Source: DATHYU01 sp033722675 (GTDB lineage: Bacteria > Actinomycetota > Acidimicrobiia > Spongiisociales > UBA11373). From it: DNA of 13,677 nucleotides. Below are positions 1-5,818 of this stretch, piece after piece. Both the position numbers and the translations under genes were made by a program. The stretch covers positions 1-13,677 of the forward strand of contig JAWVYO010000063.1 of NCBI GenBank assembly GCA_033722675.1, read 5' to 3'. Numbering within the stretch: the first letter of the stretch is position 1; each line of letters starts with the position of its first letter. Under the pieces are notes generated by a model. That model was not told where the DNA came from. It saw only the letters and a program-made list of their open reading frames with translations, and searched no databases.

Positions 1-323
1 GGTCGCGCCTCGGCCTCGGCGACCCGCTCCTCGAGCTCTGCGATGCGAACCTCGGCGGTCTCGAGGGCCGACGTGGCCCGTTCGATCTCACCGATGCGGC
101 GCTCCCCCGGGAGCCATAGGCGGACGAGCCACCCGACCACGAACCCCACGATGCCGGCCGCCAGTACGACCGGCGCGACGAGGACGACGAGTTCCGCCGG
201 CTCCGGGTCTCCGTCGACGACGGTGTCGGCGAACAGCAGGGCGACGACGGCGACGGCGACGAGGGCGACGATGCCGGCGACGATGGCCGAGGCCGCCCGC
301 AGGCGGTGGGTGGACCGGTCCAC
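1..323 (-). CDS. Membrane-anchored coiled-coil protein, 3' part beyond window
   Basis: Partial gene, about 107 codons; the C-terminus lies beyond base 1. I chose the GTG at 323-321 because AAGGAG lies 7 nt upstream. The protein starts MDRSTHRLRAASAIVAG and has two predicted membrane helices (about residues 10-31 and 45-68) joined by an acidic loop (DTVVDGDPEPAE). A basic stretch (RLWLPGERR) follows, then a heptad-like E/A/R/L coiled coil from about residue 75 (ERATSALETAE, RIAELEERVAEAEAR). The N-terminus is therefore a helical hairpin in the membrane with the coil probably cytoplasmic. The next two genes on the same strand encode coiled-coil membrane proteins with C-terminal HhH domains, so this may be a third member, but its C-terminus is not visible. 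Function unknown. Confidence 0.8.
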   Translation of the reverse strand, partial: MDRSTHRLRAASAIVAGIVALVAVAVVALLFADTVVDGDPEPAELVVLVAPVVLAAGIVGFVVGWLVRLWLPGERRIGEIERATSALETAEVRIAELEERVAEAEAR

Positions 324-324
324 G

Positions 325-339
325 ATCAAGCTCCTTGAT
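325..339 (-). promoter_or_regulatory. Inverted repeat enclosing the Shine-Dalgarno of the partial gene
   Basis: ATCAAG-GAG-CTTGAT (minus strand) is a perfect 6-bp inverted repeat with a 3-nt loop, ending 1 nt before the GTG start. The AAGGAG ribosome binding site is half in the stem and half in the loop, so the fold would hinder ribosome access. The repeat is seen directly; a regulatory role is inference. Confidence 0.4.
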
Positions 340-353
340 GGCGATGCGGGCGG

Positions 354-359
354 AGCCTA
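354..359 (-). promoter_or_regulatory. Possible -10 box TAGGCT
   Basis: TAGGCT fits the actinobacterial TANNNT -10 pattern and lies 30 nt before the GTG at 323, in the 76-bp gap after the preceding gene. No convincing -35 is visible. It would give a short leader holding the RBS hairpin at 325-339. Confidence 0.3.
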
Positions 360-399
360 CCGAGTTCTCCCTCGCTGCCGTCCCCCGGTCCGGCCCGGG

Positions 400-1674
400 T
401 CAGGCCTCTTCGCCGTACTTGGCCATGTGGAGCTTGCGTGCGGCTTCGATCCAGTTGCCTCGCTCCATGCGTCCGGCCAGGCCGTTGAACAGTTCCGACA
501 GCTCCTCGCGGTCGTACCCGTCGAACCTGGCGAGATCCTGGAACGTCACGATCCCCATCCGTTCGAGCATGGTGGAGATCTTGGGACCGATCCCCTTGAT
601 CTCGGTGAGGTCGTCGGGCACGGTCGGGGCCGCCGGACCGTCACCGGCGTCGCCGACCGTCTCGGCGACCTCACCGGCCTCTCCGGGCAGCGGCTCCCAG
701 TCGTCGTCGCGGGTCCAGTCCTCGGCCCCCCACTCGTCGTCGGGGAAGATCAGTGCGGCGTCCGCCAGCACGGTGGCGTCGTCCCCGTGGTCGTCGGCCT
801 GGTCGAGGGAGGATTCCGCCGGCTGTTCGACCGCCTCCGCCGGTGCGGGGTCGGGGGTGTCCGCGCCGGCGTCGTCCAGGGGCCGGAGGGACAGGACCGG
901 GGCCAGCGGCGCGTCTTCGTCGTCGTCCCACTCCCAGTCGGGATCGGGCACGGCCGTCTGGAGGAAGGTCGCCCGGGACTCGCTTCGATGGGCGCCGGGG
1001 TCGGGACACTGCTGGGACTGCAGGCTGGCGAGCTCGGACTCGAGTTCCTCGAGCTGTCGCAGGAGCCCGGCATCGCCGCTCGCGGGGCGGGGCGCGGCGT
1101 CCTCGGCGATCCTGCTCTCGAGCTCGACGATCGTGGCCCTGGCTTCGTCGAGCTGTTCCTGCAGGATGGCGACCGTCGGCGCCTCGGCGTCGCTCGTCGG
1201 TGCGGGCGCCGGCGCGGACTCGGCGGCCTCGAGCCGCCGCTCGAGGTCCGCGATCGTGGTGCGCGCCTGCTCGAGCTCGACCTGGTCGGCGGTCTCCGTA
1301 CCCGTCTCGGCGGCATGGGCGCGGAGTTCGATGACGAGGTCTTCGAGACGCTCGAGTTCACGGTCCCGTTCCTCGGCGTGGCCGCGGAGCGAGTCCACCT
1401 CACCGCGGAGCTCGGCGGTCTCTGCCTCGGCGGCATGGGCGCGGGCGGTCGCCTGCTGGGTCTCCTCGACGGCGGCGGCGAGCTGTTCGCGGGCCTCCAG
1501 CAGATCGTGATCGCGCGCGGCGAGCCGGGTCTTCCAATCGGTACGGGTCTCGCCGGTGTTGTTCCGCGCGCCGCGGACCATCCAGCCGATGGTCACTCCT
1601 GCTGCGGTCGCCGCACCGGCGGCGATCCAGATCATCACCAGCACGCACCTCCGGGCGACGTCAGATCCTGACAC
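400..1674 (-). CDS. Single-pass membrane coiled-coil protein with C-terminal HhH domain
   Basis: 424 aa from the GTG at 1674. Order: one membrane helix (about 10-32); coiled coils (about 45-153 and 165-222, rich in E/A/R/L); an acidic, Pro-rich and probably disordered linker (about 223-352) with Trp-acid motifs (DPDWEWDDDED, DDEWGAEDWTRDDDWEPLP); and an HhH domain (about 353-420) with IKGIGPKISTMLERMGI and a terminal GNWIEAARKL helix. HhH domains of this type occur in DNA-binding proteins and also mediate protein contacts. The start is uncertain: GAAGGAG lies only 1 nt before GTG-1674, while GGAGG lies 9 nt before an in-frame GTG at 1638 and 12 nt before the ATG at 1635. The shorter start would still keep most of the helix. 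It begins 37 bp after the stop of the upstream coiled-coil gene, so the two are probably cotranscribed. No named family is recognised; a membrane-to-DNA tether or scaffold is inference. Confidence 0.85.
   Translation of the reverse strand: MSGSDVARRCVLVMIWIAAGAATAAGVTIGWMVRGARNNTGETRTDWKTRLAARDHDLLEAREQLAAAVEETQQATARAHAAEAETAELRGEVDSLRGHAEERDRELERLEDLVIELRAHAAETGTETADQVELEQARTTIADLERRLEAAESAPAPAPTSDAEAPTVAILQEQLDEARATIVELESRIAEDAAPRPASGDAGLLRQLEELESELASLQSQQCPDPGAHRSESRATFLQTAVPDPDWEWDDDEDAPLAPVLSLRPLDDAGADTPDPAPAEAVEQPAESSLDQADDHGDDATVLADAALIFPDDEWGAEDWTRDDDWEPLPGEAGEVAETVGDAGDGPAAPTVPDDLTEIKGIGPKISTMLERMGIVTFQDLARFDGYDREELSELFNGLAGRMERGNWIEAARKLHMAKYGEEA
1660..1672 (-). promoter_or_regulatory. 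Small inverted repeat at the translation start
   Basis: GTCAG-GAT-CTGAC (5-bp arms, 3-nt loop) sits between the GAAGGAG motif and the alternative GTG-1638/ATG-1635 starts, or in the first codons if GTG-1674 is used. It resembles the start-site repeats of the two neighbouring coiled-coil genes. It is short enough to be chance. Confidence 0.25.
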
Positions 1675-1711
1675 TCCTTCGGCCGGGCGGGCGCCGGCCT
1701 TTACCCATTGG

Positions 1712-3367
1712 TCAGCCGTGTGATCGGCGTCCGCGTCGGGTTGCCAGGGTCTGCGCCTGTTCGATCCAGCGATCGCGCTCGATACGGCCTGGATAGACGG
1801 GCACGATCTCCCGGAGGCGATCGAGGGTCGCGGCGTCGATCGTTGCGAGGTCCTCGAAGGTCGTGATGCCCTCGGCCATGAGCAGCTCCGCGATCGCCGG
1901 GCCGATCCCTCGCACCAGGGTCAGGTCGTCGGGGCCCGAACGCTCGAGGCGGGCTACGAGGTCCTCCAGCTCGGCGATCCGCAGCCGCAACTCCTCGGCC
2001 TCCGCCGAACCCTCGTCGCCGTCGCGGAGCCGTCGTCCGAGCCGGACCGACCGACGGCGCTCGACCCGGAGGGCCCCCCGCAGCCGTTCGATCTCATCCG
2101 CGGCGCTGCGGTGGGACAGCGCCTCGATCGTCTCCCGCGACTCCGCCAGGGCTTCGGCCGTGCGTGCGAGTCGTTCGCGGAGATCGTCCAGATCGCGGAG
2201 CTCGTCGGCCGCCGCCCGCACCCGGTCCTCGAGGGTGGCCGCCCGCTCCATCAACCGGCCCGCAGCATCCTCGGCGGCGATGCGCCGCTCCCCCTCGGCG
2301 GCGAGGTCGCGTTGGAGTTCGGCGATGCGTTCGGCCCGGTCGTCCGACACGACGGCGGCGCGGCGGGCTCGCTCCAGCTCCCCCGACAGGCGGTCGACGT
2401 CGCCCCTGCGCGCCGCGGCGAGCGTGCGAACGCGCTGCTGGAGATCGGCGATGCGCACCCGCTCGGCGTCCGCTGCGCGAAGTTCACGCGTGTCGTCCTC
2501 CTGGCGGCGGGCCAACGTCGTGGTCAGGCGACGCAGCCGGTCCCGCTCGTCTGCGGCCTCTGCGACCCGTTCCCGCATCTCGGCCAATCGGAGTTCGTCG
2601 GCCGTCCGGCCGTCCTGGAGGTCGCCGATCCGCCGCTCGAGGCGGGTCACGGTGGCAGCGGCCTCCTCGGCGCGGGCCACCGCCTCGTCGCGCGCCCGCT
2701 CGGTCTCGAGGGAGCGGGCACGGGCGTCGATGGCGCGCTCGTGGGCGGCCGCCGCATCGCCGGCGGCCTCGGCCAGCTCGCGCCGGAGGCGGGCGCGTTC
2801 GTCGGTGAGGCGCCGGATCGAGGCGAGCGCCATGTCGCGTTCGCGTCGAAGGTCGGCGCTGCGGTGCTCGGCCTCCCGGGTCCGGCGCCGGAGGGTCTCC
2901 TCCGCCGCCTGCAGTCGCTCGGCGTGCGCTCGCAGCCGCACGAGCTCGGCGTCGTGTGCCTCCGTCTCCGCGTCGATCCTCCGCCGTTCGGCGGCGAGCT
3001 CGGTCTCCAGCGCGGCCACGCGCTCCTCGGCCTCGTCGCGTTCGCGCGTGGTGCGGTCGACGTCGTCGACGATGCCGCCGAGACGGTCACGGAGGTCGTC
3101 GATCTCCGCTTCCCGGCGGTCGGCGTGGGTCCCGGCCTCGGTGATCCGGGCCTGGAGCATCGCCAGGGAGCCCTCCAGCCTGGTGCGACGGCGCTCCGCC
3201 TGCCGGAGCGCCCAGACCGCCTCGCGTCGGGTGGCGTCCTCGGACGCCGCGTGATGTGTGGGCTCGGGTGCGGGCGCGTCGGCCTTCCGGCGCCGCCGGA
3301 GGCGCCCGAGGAGGGTCCCGATGAGGAGTCCGATCGTCAGCCCGACGACCAGCCAGAGCCAGCCCAC
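1712..3367 (-). CDS. Large membrane-anchored coiled-coil protein with C-terminal HhH domain
   Basis: 551 aa from the GTG at 3367. I chose this start because GGAG lies 7 nt upstream and it places the membrane helix at the N-terminus (GWLWLVVGLTIGLLIGTLLG, about residues 2-21) before a basic RLRRRRK stop-transfer. The frame is open to 3562 and an ATG at 3436 is possible, but the extra N-terminus is Pro/Arg-rich and has no good RBS. Residues about 45-475 are nearly unbroken, highly charged coiled coil, as in SMC-like or filament-forming proteins, but no Walker motifs are seen. Residues about 480-551 form an HhH domain (LVRGIGPAIAELLMAEGI ... WIEQAQTLA) clearly paralogous to that of the next gene. 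If helical, the rod would hold the HhH tip tens of nanometres from the membrane. Function unknown; a nucleoid-membrane tether is inference. Confidence 0.85.
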   Translation of the reverse strand: MGWLWLVVGLTIGLLIGTLLGRLRRRRKADAPAPEPTHHAASEDATRREAVWALRQAERRRTRLEGSLAMLQARITEAGTHADRREAEIDDLRDRLGGIVDDVDRTTRERDEAEERVAALETELAAERRRIDAETEAHDAELVRLRAHAERLQAAEETLRRRTREAEHRSADLRRERDMALASIRRLTDERARLRRELAEAAGDAAAAHERAIDARARSLETERARDEAVARAEEAAATVTRLERRIGDLQDGRTADELRLAEMRERVAEAADERDRLRRLTTTLARRQEDDTRELRAADAERVRIADLQQRVRTLAAARRGDVDRLSGELERARRAAVVSDDRAERIAELQRDLAAEGERRIAAEDAAGRLMERAATLEDRVRAAADELRDLDDLRERLARTAEALAESRETIEALSHRSAADEIERLRGALRVERRRSVRLGRRLRDGDEGSAEAEELRLRIAELEDLVARLERSGPDDLTLVRGIGPAIAELLMAEGITTFEDLATIDAATLDRLREIVPVYPGRIERDRWIEQAQTLATRRGRRSHG

Positions 3368-3372
3368 GAGTG

Positions 3373-3404
3373 CACTCCAGAGTGGTGGTCGTGACCACGG
3401 AGTG
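3373..3404 (-). promoter_or_regulatory. Inverted repeat that could mask the Shine-Dalgarno of the large coiled-coil gene
   Basis: On the minus strand CACTCC (3404-3399) can pair with GGAGTG (3378-3373), which contains the GGAG ribosome binding site. Inside it GTGGTC (3398-3393) can pair with GACCAC (3390-3385), leaving a 6-nt bulge, CACTCT (3384-3379). The inner 6-2-6 repeat could alternatively be a protein operator in this divergent intergenic region. The pairing is seen; function is inferred. Confidence 0.4.
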
Positions 3405-3453
3405 TACTGGCCGGCCCTCCCAGCCGCCCCCGCCATCGCTCGGCCGCCGGGTG

Positions 3454-3459
3454 TAGGGT
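3454..3459 (+). promoter_or_regulatory. Possible -10 box TAGGGT for leaderless GNAT transcript
   Basis: TAGGGT (TANNNT) ends 6 nt before the ATG at 3466, so transcription would start at or next to the start codon. No good Shine-Dalgarno precedes this ATG. No clear -35 is visible. Confidence 0.45.
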
Positions 3460-3465
3460 CGGCCC

Positions 3466-3954
3466 ATGCACGTCCGGCGGGCCGAACGAGACGATCTCCT
3501 CGCCGTGGGGCGGGTGGCGGAGGCGGCCCAGTGGAGCACCTACGGTTCCCTGCTGTCGCCACCGACGGTCGAAGCGATGATCCGACGGGACTTCTCCCCG
3601 GGAACCCTTCGACGCAGGCTGCTCAGCGGTGGGCTGCTCGTCGCGGAGGTCGACGGGATCGTCGCCGGAGCGGCCCACGGCTACGTCGCGGAGGGCGCCG
3701 TCCACCTGGACGCCCTCGTCACCGACCCGACGCACCGTCGACGGGGCGTCGCCACGGCGCTCCTCCAGGCCGTCCGCGACCTGGACCCGTCGCTGCCCGT
3801 GTGTGCCGACGTCCTGCTGGGCAACGACATCGGAGAGCGGTTCTACGAGGCGGCCGGGTTCGTCCCCGGGGAGATCCTCCACGCGACGCTGATCGGCGAA
3901 CCGCTCGTGGAGCGCCGGTGGTGGCTGTCCCCGGCCTGGGTACCCGCCGGTTAG
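3466..3954 (+). CDS. GNAT family N-acetyltransferase
   Basis: 162 aa, a normal single-domain length. GNAT enzymes transfer an acetyl group from acetyl-CoA to an amine. The acetyl-CoA pyrophosphate loop is visible: HLDALVTDPTHRRRGVATALL (residues 80-100), where R91-R-R-G94-V-A96 matches R/Q-x-x-G-x-G/A. Asn120, then ERFYEAAGF (about 124-132), fits the C-terminal motif B typical of the fold. The substrate cannot be told from sequence. The start has no clear RBS but is preceded by TAGGGT, which suggests a leaderless mRNA. It is the first gene of a two-gene plus-strand island; the adenosine deaminase begins 10 nt downstream. Nothing links the two enzymatically. Confidence 0.88.
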   Translation: MHVRRAERDDLLAVGRVAEAAQWSTYGSLLSPPTVEAMIRRDFSPGTLRRRLLSGGLLVAEVDGIVAGAAHGYVAEGAVHLDALVTDPTHRRRGVATALLQAVRDLDPSLPVCADVLLGNDIGERFYEAAGFVPGEILHATLIGEPLVERRWWLSPAWVPAG

Positions 3955-3957
3955 CCT
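3952..3957 (+). promoter_or_regulatory. Possible -10 box TAGCCT for leaderless adenosine deaminase transcript
   Basis: TAGCCT ends 7 nt before the ATG at 3965. Its first three bases are the TAG stop codon of the acetyltransferase gene. The ATG lacks a strong Shine-Dalgarno (only GGACGG immediately before it), so a leaderless start is plausible. The -35 is not recognisable. Confidence 0.4.
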
Positions 3958-3964
3958 CGGACGG

Positions 3965-5014
3965 ATGGATCGATCCACCCTGCAACGGCTGCCGAAGGCC
4001 GTCCTCCACGAGCACCTCGACGGCGGACTCAGGCCGGCGACGATCCTCGAGCTCGCCGAGGCGTCCGGCTACGACGCCCTCCCCGAGACCGCGGTCGACG
4101 CCCTGGCGGACTGGTTCGATCAGGGCGCATCGGGTTCGCTGGAGCGGTACCTCTCGTCGTTCGCACACACCGTGGCCGTCATGCAGACCGCACCCGCGCT
4201 GCAGCGCGTGGCCCGTGAAGCGGTCGAGGATCTGGCCGACGACGGTGTCGTGTACGCCGAGATCCGCTTCGCTCCCAGCCTGCACACGGCCGAGGGCCTC
4301 GACCGCGCCGCCGTGCTCGACGCGGTGCTCACCGGCCTGGAGGAGGGACGGCAGCGGACCGGGATCGACATCGGGGTGATCGTCGACGCCATGCGGCACG
4401 AGGACGACTCAGGCGCCGTCGCCGCCGCCGCCGTGGGGGCACGTGACCGGGGGGTGGTGGGATTCGACCTGGCGGGACCGGAGGAGGGGCATCCACCTGG
4501 GCGCCACCGGGACGCCCTGGAGCACGCAGCGGCGGGCGGGCTGCGTCTCACCATCCACGCCGGCGAGGCGGCCGGTGTCGAGTCGATCGCCGGTGCCCTC
4601 GAGGCGGGGGCGGAGCGGCTCGGTCACGGGCTGCGGATCATCGACGACTGCCGGGTGGAGGGCGGTGAGATCGTCGAGGTCGGCGCGATCGCCACGCGGG
4701 TCGTGCTCGGGGAGATCACACTCGAGCTGTGCCCGAGCTCGAACGTGGGGACCGGGGCGGTCGCCTCCGTCGCCGACCACCCGATCGAGATGCTGCGGCG
4801 GGCCGGATTCCCCGTCACGGTGAACACGGACAATCGGCTCATGAGTCGCACGACCATGACCCGCGAGCTCGCGCTGCTCGTGGAGGACCACGGGTGGGAC
4901 GCGGCCACGATCCGGCGTGTCACCGATCGGGCCGTCGACGCCGCCTTCTGTGACGACGCCACCCGTGAGCGGGTACGCCGGCGGGTGGCCGAGGGCTACG
5001 CCGGGCTCGTCTGA
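3965..5014 (+). CDS. add: Adenosine deaminase
   Basis: 349 aa, typical length. Hydrolytic deamination of adenosine (and deoxyadenosine) to inosine; a cytosolic zinc enzyme of purine salvage. Visible metal and catalytic motifs: LHEHLDGG with H15 and H17; TIHAGE with H198 and E201; RLGHG with H221; SSN at 258-260; and NTDNRLMS with D289. Animal and E. coli enzymes have NTDD at the last site; NTDN is, to my knowledge, the usual form in many actinobacterial homologues, so I do not read it as loss of activity. FDLAGPEEG (about 167-175) matches the family's substrate-loop segment. Its 3' end overlaps the convergent hydrolase gene by 19 bp. Hpt in the same window would use hypoxanthine further down the salvage route. 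An adenine-deaminase-like specificity is less likely but not excluded. Confidence 0.93.
   Translation: MDRSTLQRLPKAVLHEHLDGGLRPATILELAEASGYDALPETAVDALADWFDQGASGSLERYLSSFAHTVAVMQTAPALQRVAREAVEDLADDGVVYAEIRFAPSLHTAEGLDRAAVLDAVLTGLEEGRQRTGIDIGVIVDAMRHEDDSGAVAAAAVGARDRGVVGFDLAGPEEGHPPGRHRDALEHAAAGGLRLTIHAGEAAGVESIAGALEAGAERLGHGLRIIDDCRVEGGEIVEVGAIATRVVLGEITLELCPSSNVGTGAVASVADHPIEMLRRAGFPVTVNTDNRLMSRTTMTRELALLVEDHGWDAATIRRVTDRAVDAAFCDDATRERVRRRVAEGYAGLV
3966..3977. promoter_or_regulatory. 12-bp perfect palindrome over the add start codon
   Basis: TGGATCGATCCA is perfectly self-complementary and overlaps the last two bases of the add ATG and codons 2-5. With a leaderless start at 3965 it would span +2 to +13, a position where a bound protein could block transcription. 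Chance or codon constraint is possible. Confidence 0.25.
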
Positions 5015-5817
5015 CGCTCCAGCCAATCGGTGACGACGGCGAGCGCCGGGACGCCGCCCTCCTCGTTGAAGGACTCGTGCCGGAACGCCGGGAACAGGTG
5101 CCGCTCGACCCCCTCCAGCTCGGCGAGGGGAGCCGACACCTGGGGCGGGACGATCGGATCGGCGCCGCCGTGGATCACCAGCACCGGGATCCCGAAGGGC
5201 TGCAGCCCCTCCCCCAGGCGACGCTGGGCTGCCAGGGCCTCCGCTGCGAAGCGGGTGGTGGTCGACGTGACGACGAGGGGATCGGCGAAGTAGGCCTCGC
5301 CCACGGCCGGGTCGCGCGACAGCTGGTCGCCGGTCAGGTCGTTCGGGACGGTCAGACGGGGCGCGAGCCGCGTCAGGACCCGGGCGGCGAGCCGCTTGAC
5401 CAGAGGGATCTCGGCGCGGATCGCGGGCGCAGACAGGACGAGCAGGTCGGGCGGCGACCGGTCGCTCTGGACGGAGGCGACGGCCAGCAGGCCCCCGAGG
5501 CTGTGGCCGAGGAGCACGACGGGGACGTCGGCCTCGGAGCGGGCATCGGAGATCGCCTGGTCGACGTCGGCGAGGAGGCGATCGAAGGACTCGACGTAGA
5601 CGGTGCCGGATCCGGTGTTCCCGTGGCCGCGCAGGTCGCGGCCGATCACCTCGAAGCCGGCGCCGGCGAGGGCGTCTCCGACGTGCTCGTACCGGCCGGT
5701 GTGTTCGCCGAGGCCGTGCAGGAGCACGACGGTGCCGCGGCGGTCGCCCCGGGCCGGCCACCGGCGTTCGAAGAGCTCGGTCCCGTCGGTGGCGACGACG
5801 GTGCTCGTCGTCGACAC
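4996..5817 (-). CDS. Alpha/beta hydrolase, monoacylglycerol lipase / lysophospholipase-like
   Basis: 273 aa from the GTG at 5817, chosen because GGGGAGG lies 9 nt upstream and the frame upstream is only a shadow of ppgK. The fold signature is clear: HGLGEHTGRYEHVGDAL (34-50, oxyanion region), GRDLRGHGNTG (59-69), nucleophile elbow GHSLGG with Ser106, IHGGADPIVPP with Asp220, and FRHESFNE with His247. This matches the serine-hydrolase group of monoacylglycerol lipases and lysophospholipases (COG2267/Hydrolase_4), which cleave acyl esters. No signal peptide, so probably cytosolic. The start is 1 nt after the ppgK stop (TGAGGTG), so it is translationally coupled as the last gene of the gcv operon. 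It ends in a 19-bp convergent overlap with add. The true substrate is unknown. Confidence 0.9.
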   Translation of the reverse strand: MSTTSTVVATDGTELFERRWPARGDRRGTVVLLHGLGEHTGRYEHVGDALAGAGFEVIGRDLRGHGNTGSGTVYVESFDRLLADVDQAISDARSEADVPVVLLGHSLGGLLAVASVQSDRSPPDLLVLSAPAIRAEIPLVKRLAARVLTRLAPRLTVPNDLTGDQLSRDPAVGEAYFADPLVVTSTTTRFAAEALAAQRRLGEGLQPFGIPVLVIHGGADPIVPPQVSAPLAELEGVERHLFPAFRHESFNEEGGVPALAVVTDWLERQTSPA

Positions 5818-5818
5818 C

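Noticed and set aside
384..399. Hairpin after the stop of the shorter coiled-coil gene as a terminator
   Set aside because: The stem is only 5 bp with no T-tract; such short GC repeats are common at this base composition.
43..1671. Long plus-strand open frame (542 codons) opposite the coiled-coil gene
   Set aside because: GC-rich antisense shadow: low-complexity, no recognisable domain, while the minus strand has an RBS, membrane helix, coil and HhH domain.
1681..1699. GC-rich hairpin between the two coiled-coil/HhH genes as a terminator
   Set aside because: GGCCGG/CCGGCC arms are present but no T-tract follows on the minus strand, and the gap is only 37 bp; cotranscription is more likely.
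1863..3394. Plus-strand open frames opposite the large coiled-coil gene
   Set aside because: Ser/Arg-rich or Gly-rich translations typical of antisense frames of E/R-rich coils; no RBS or domain.
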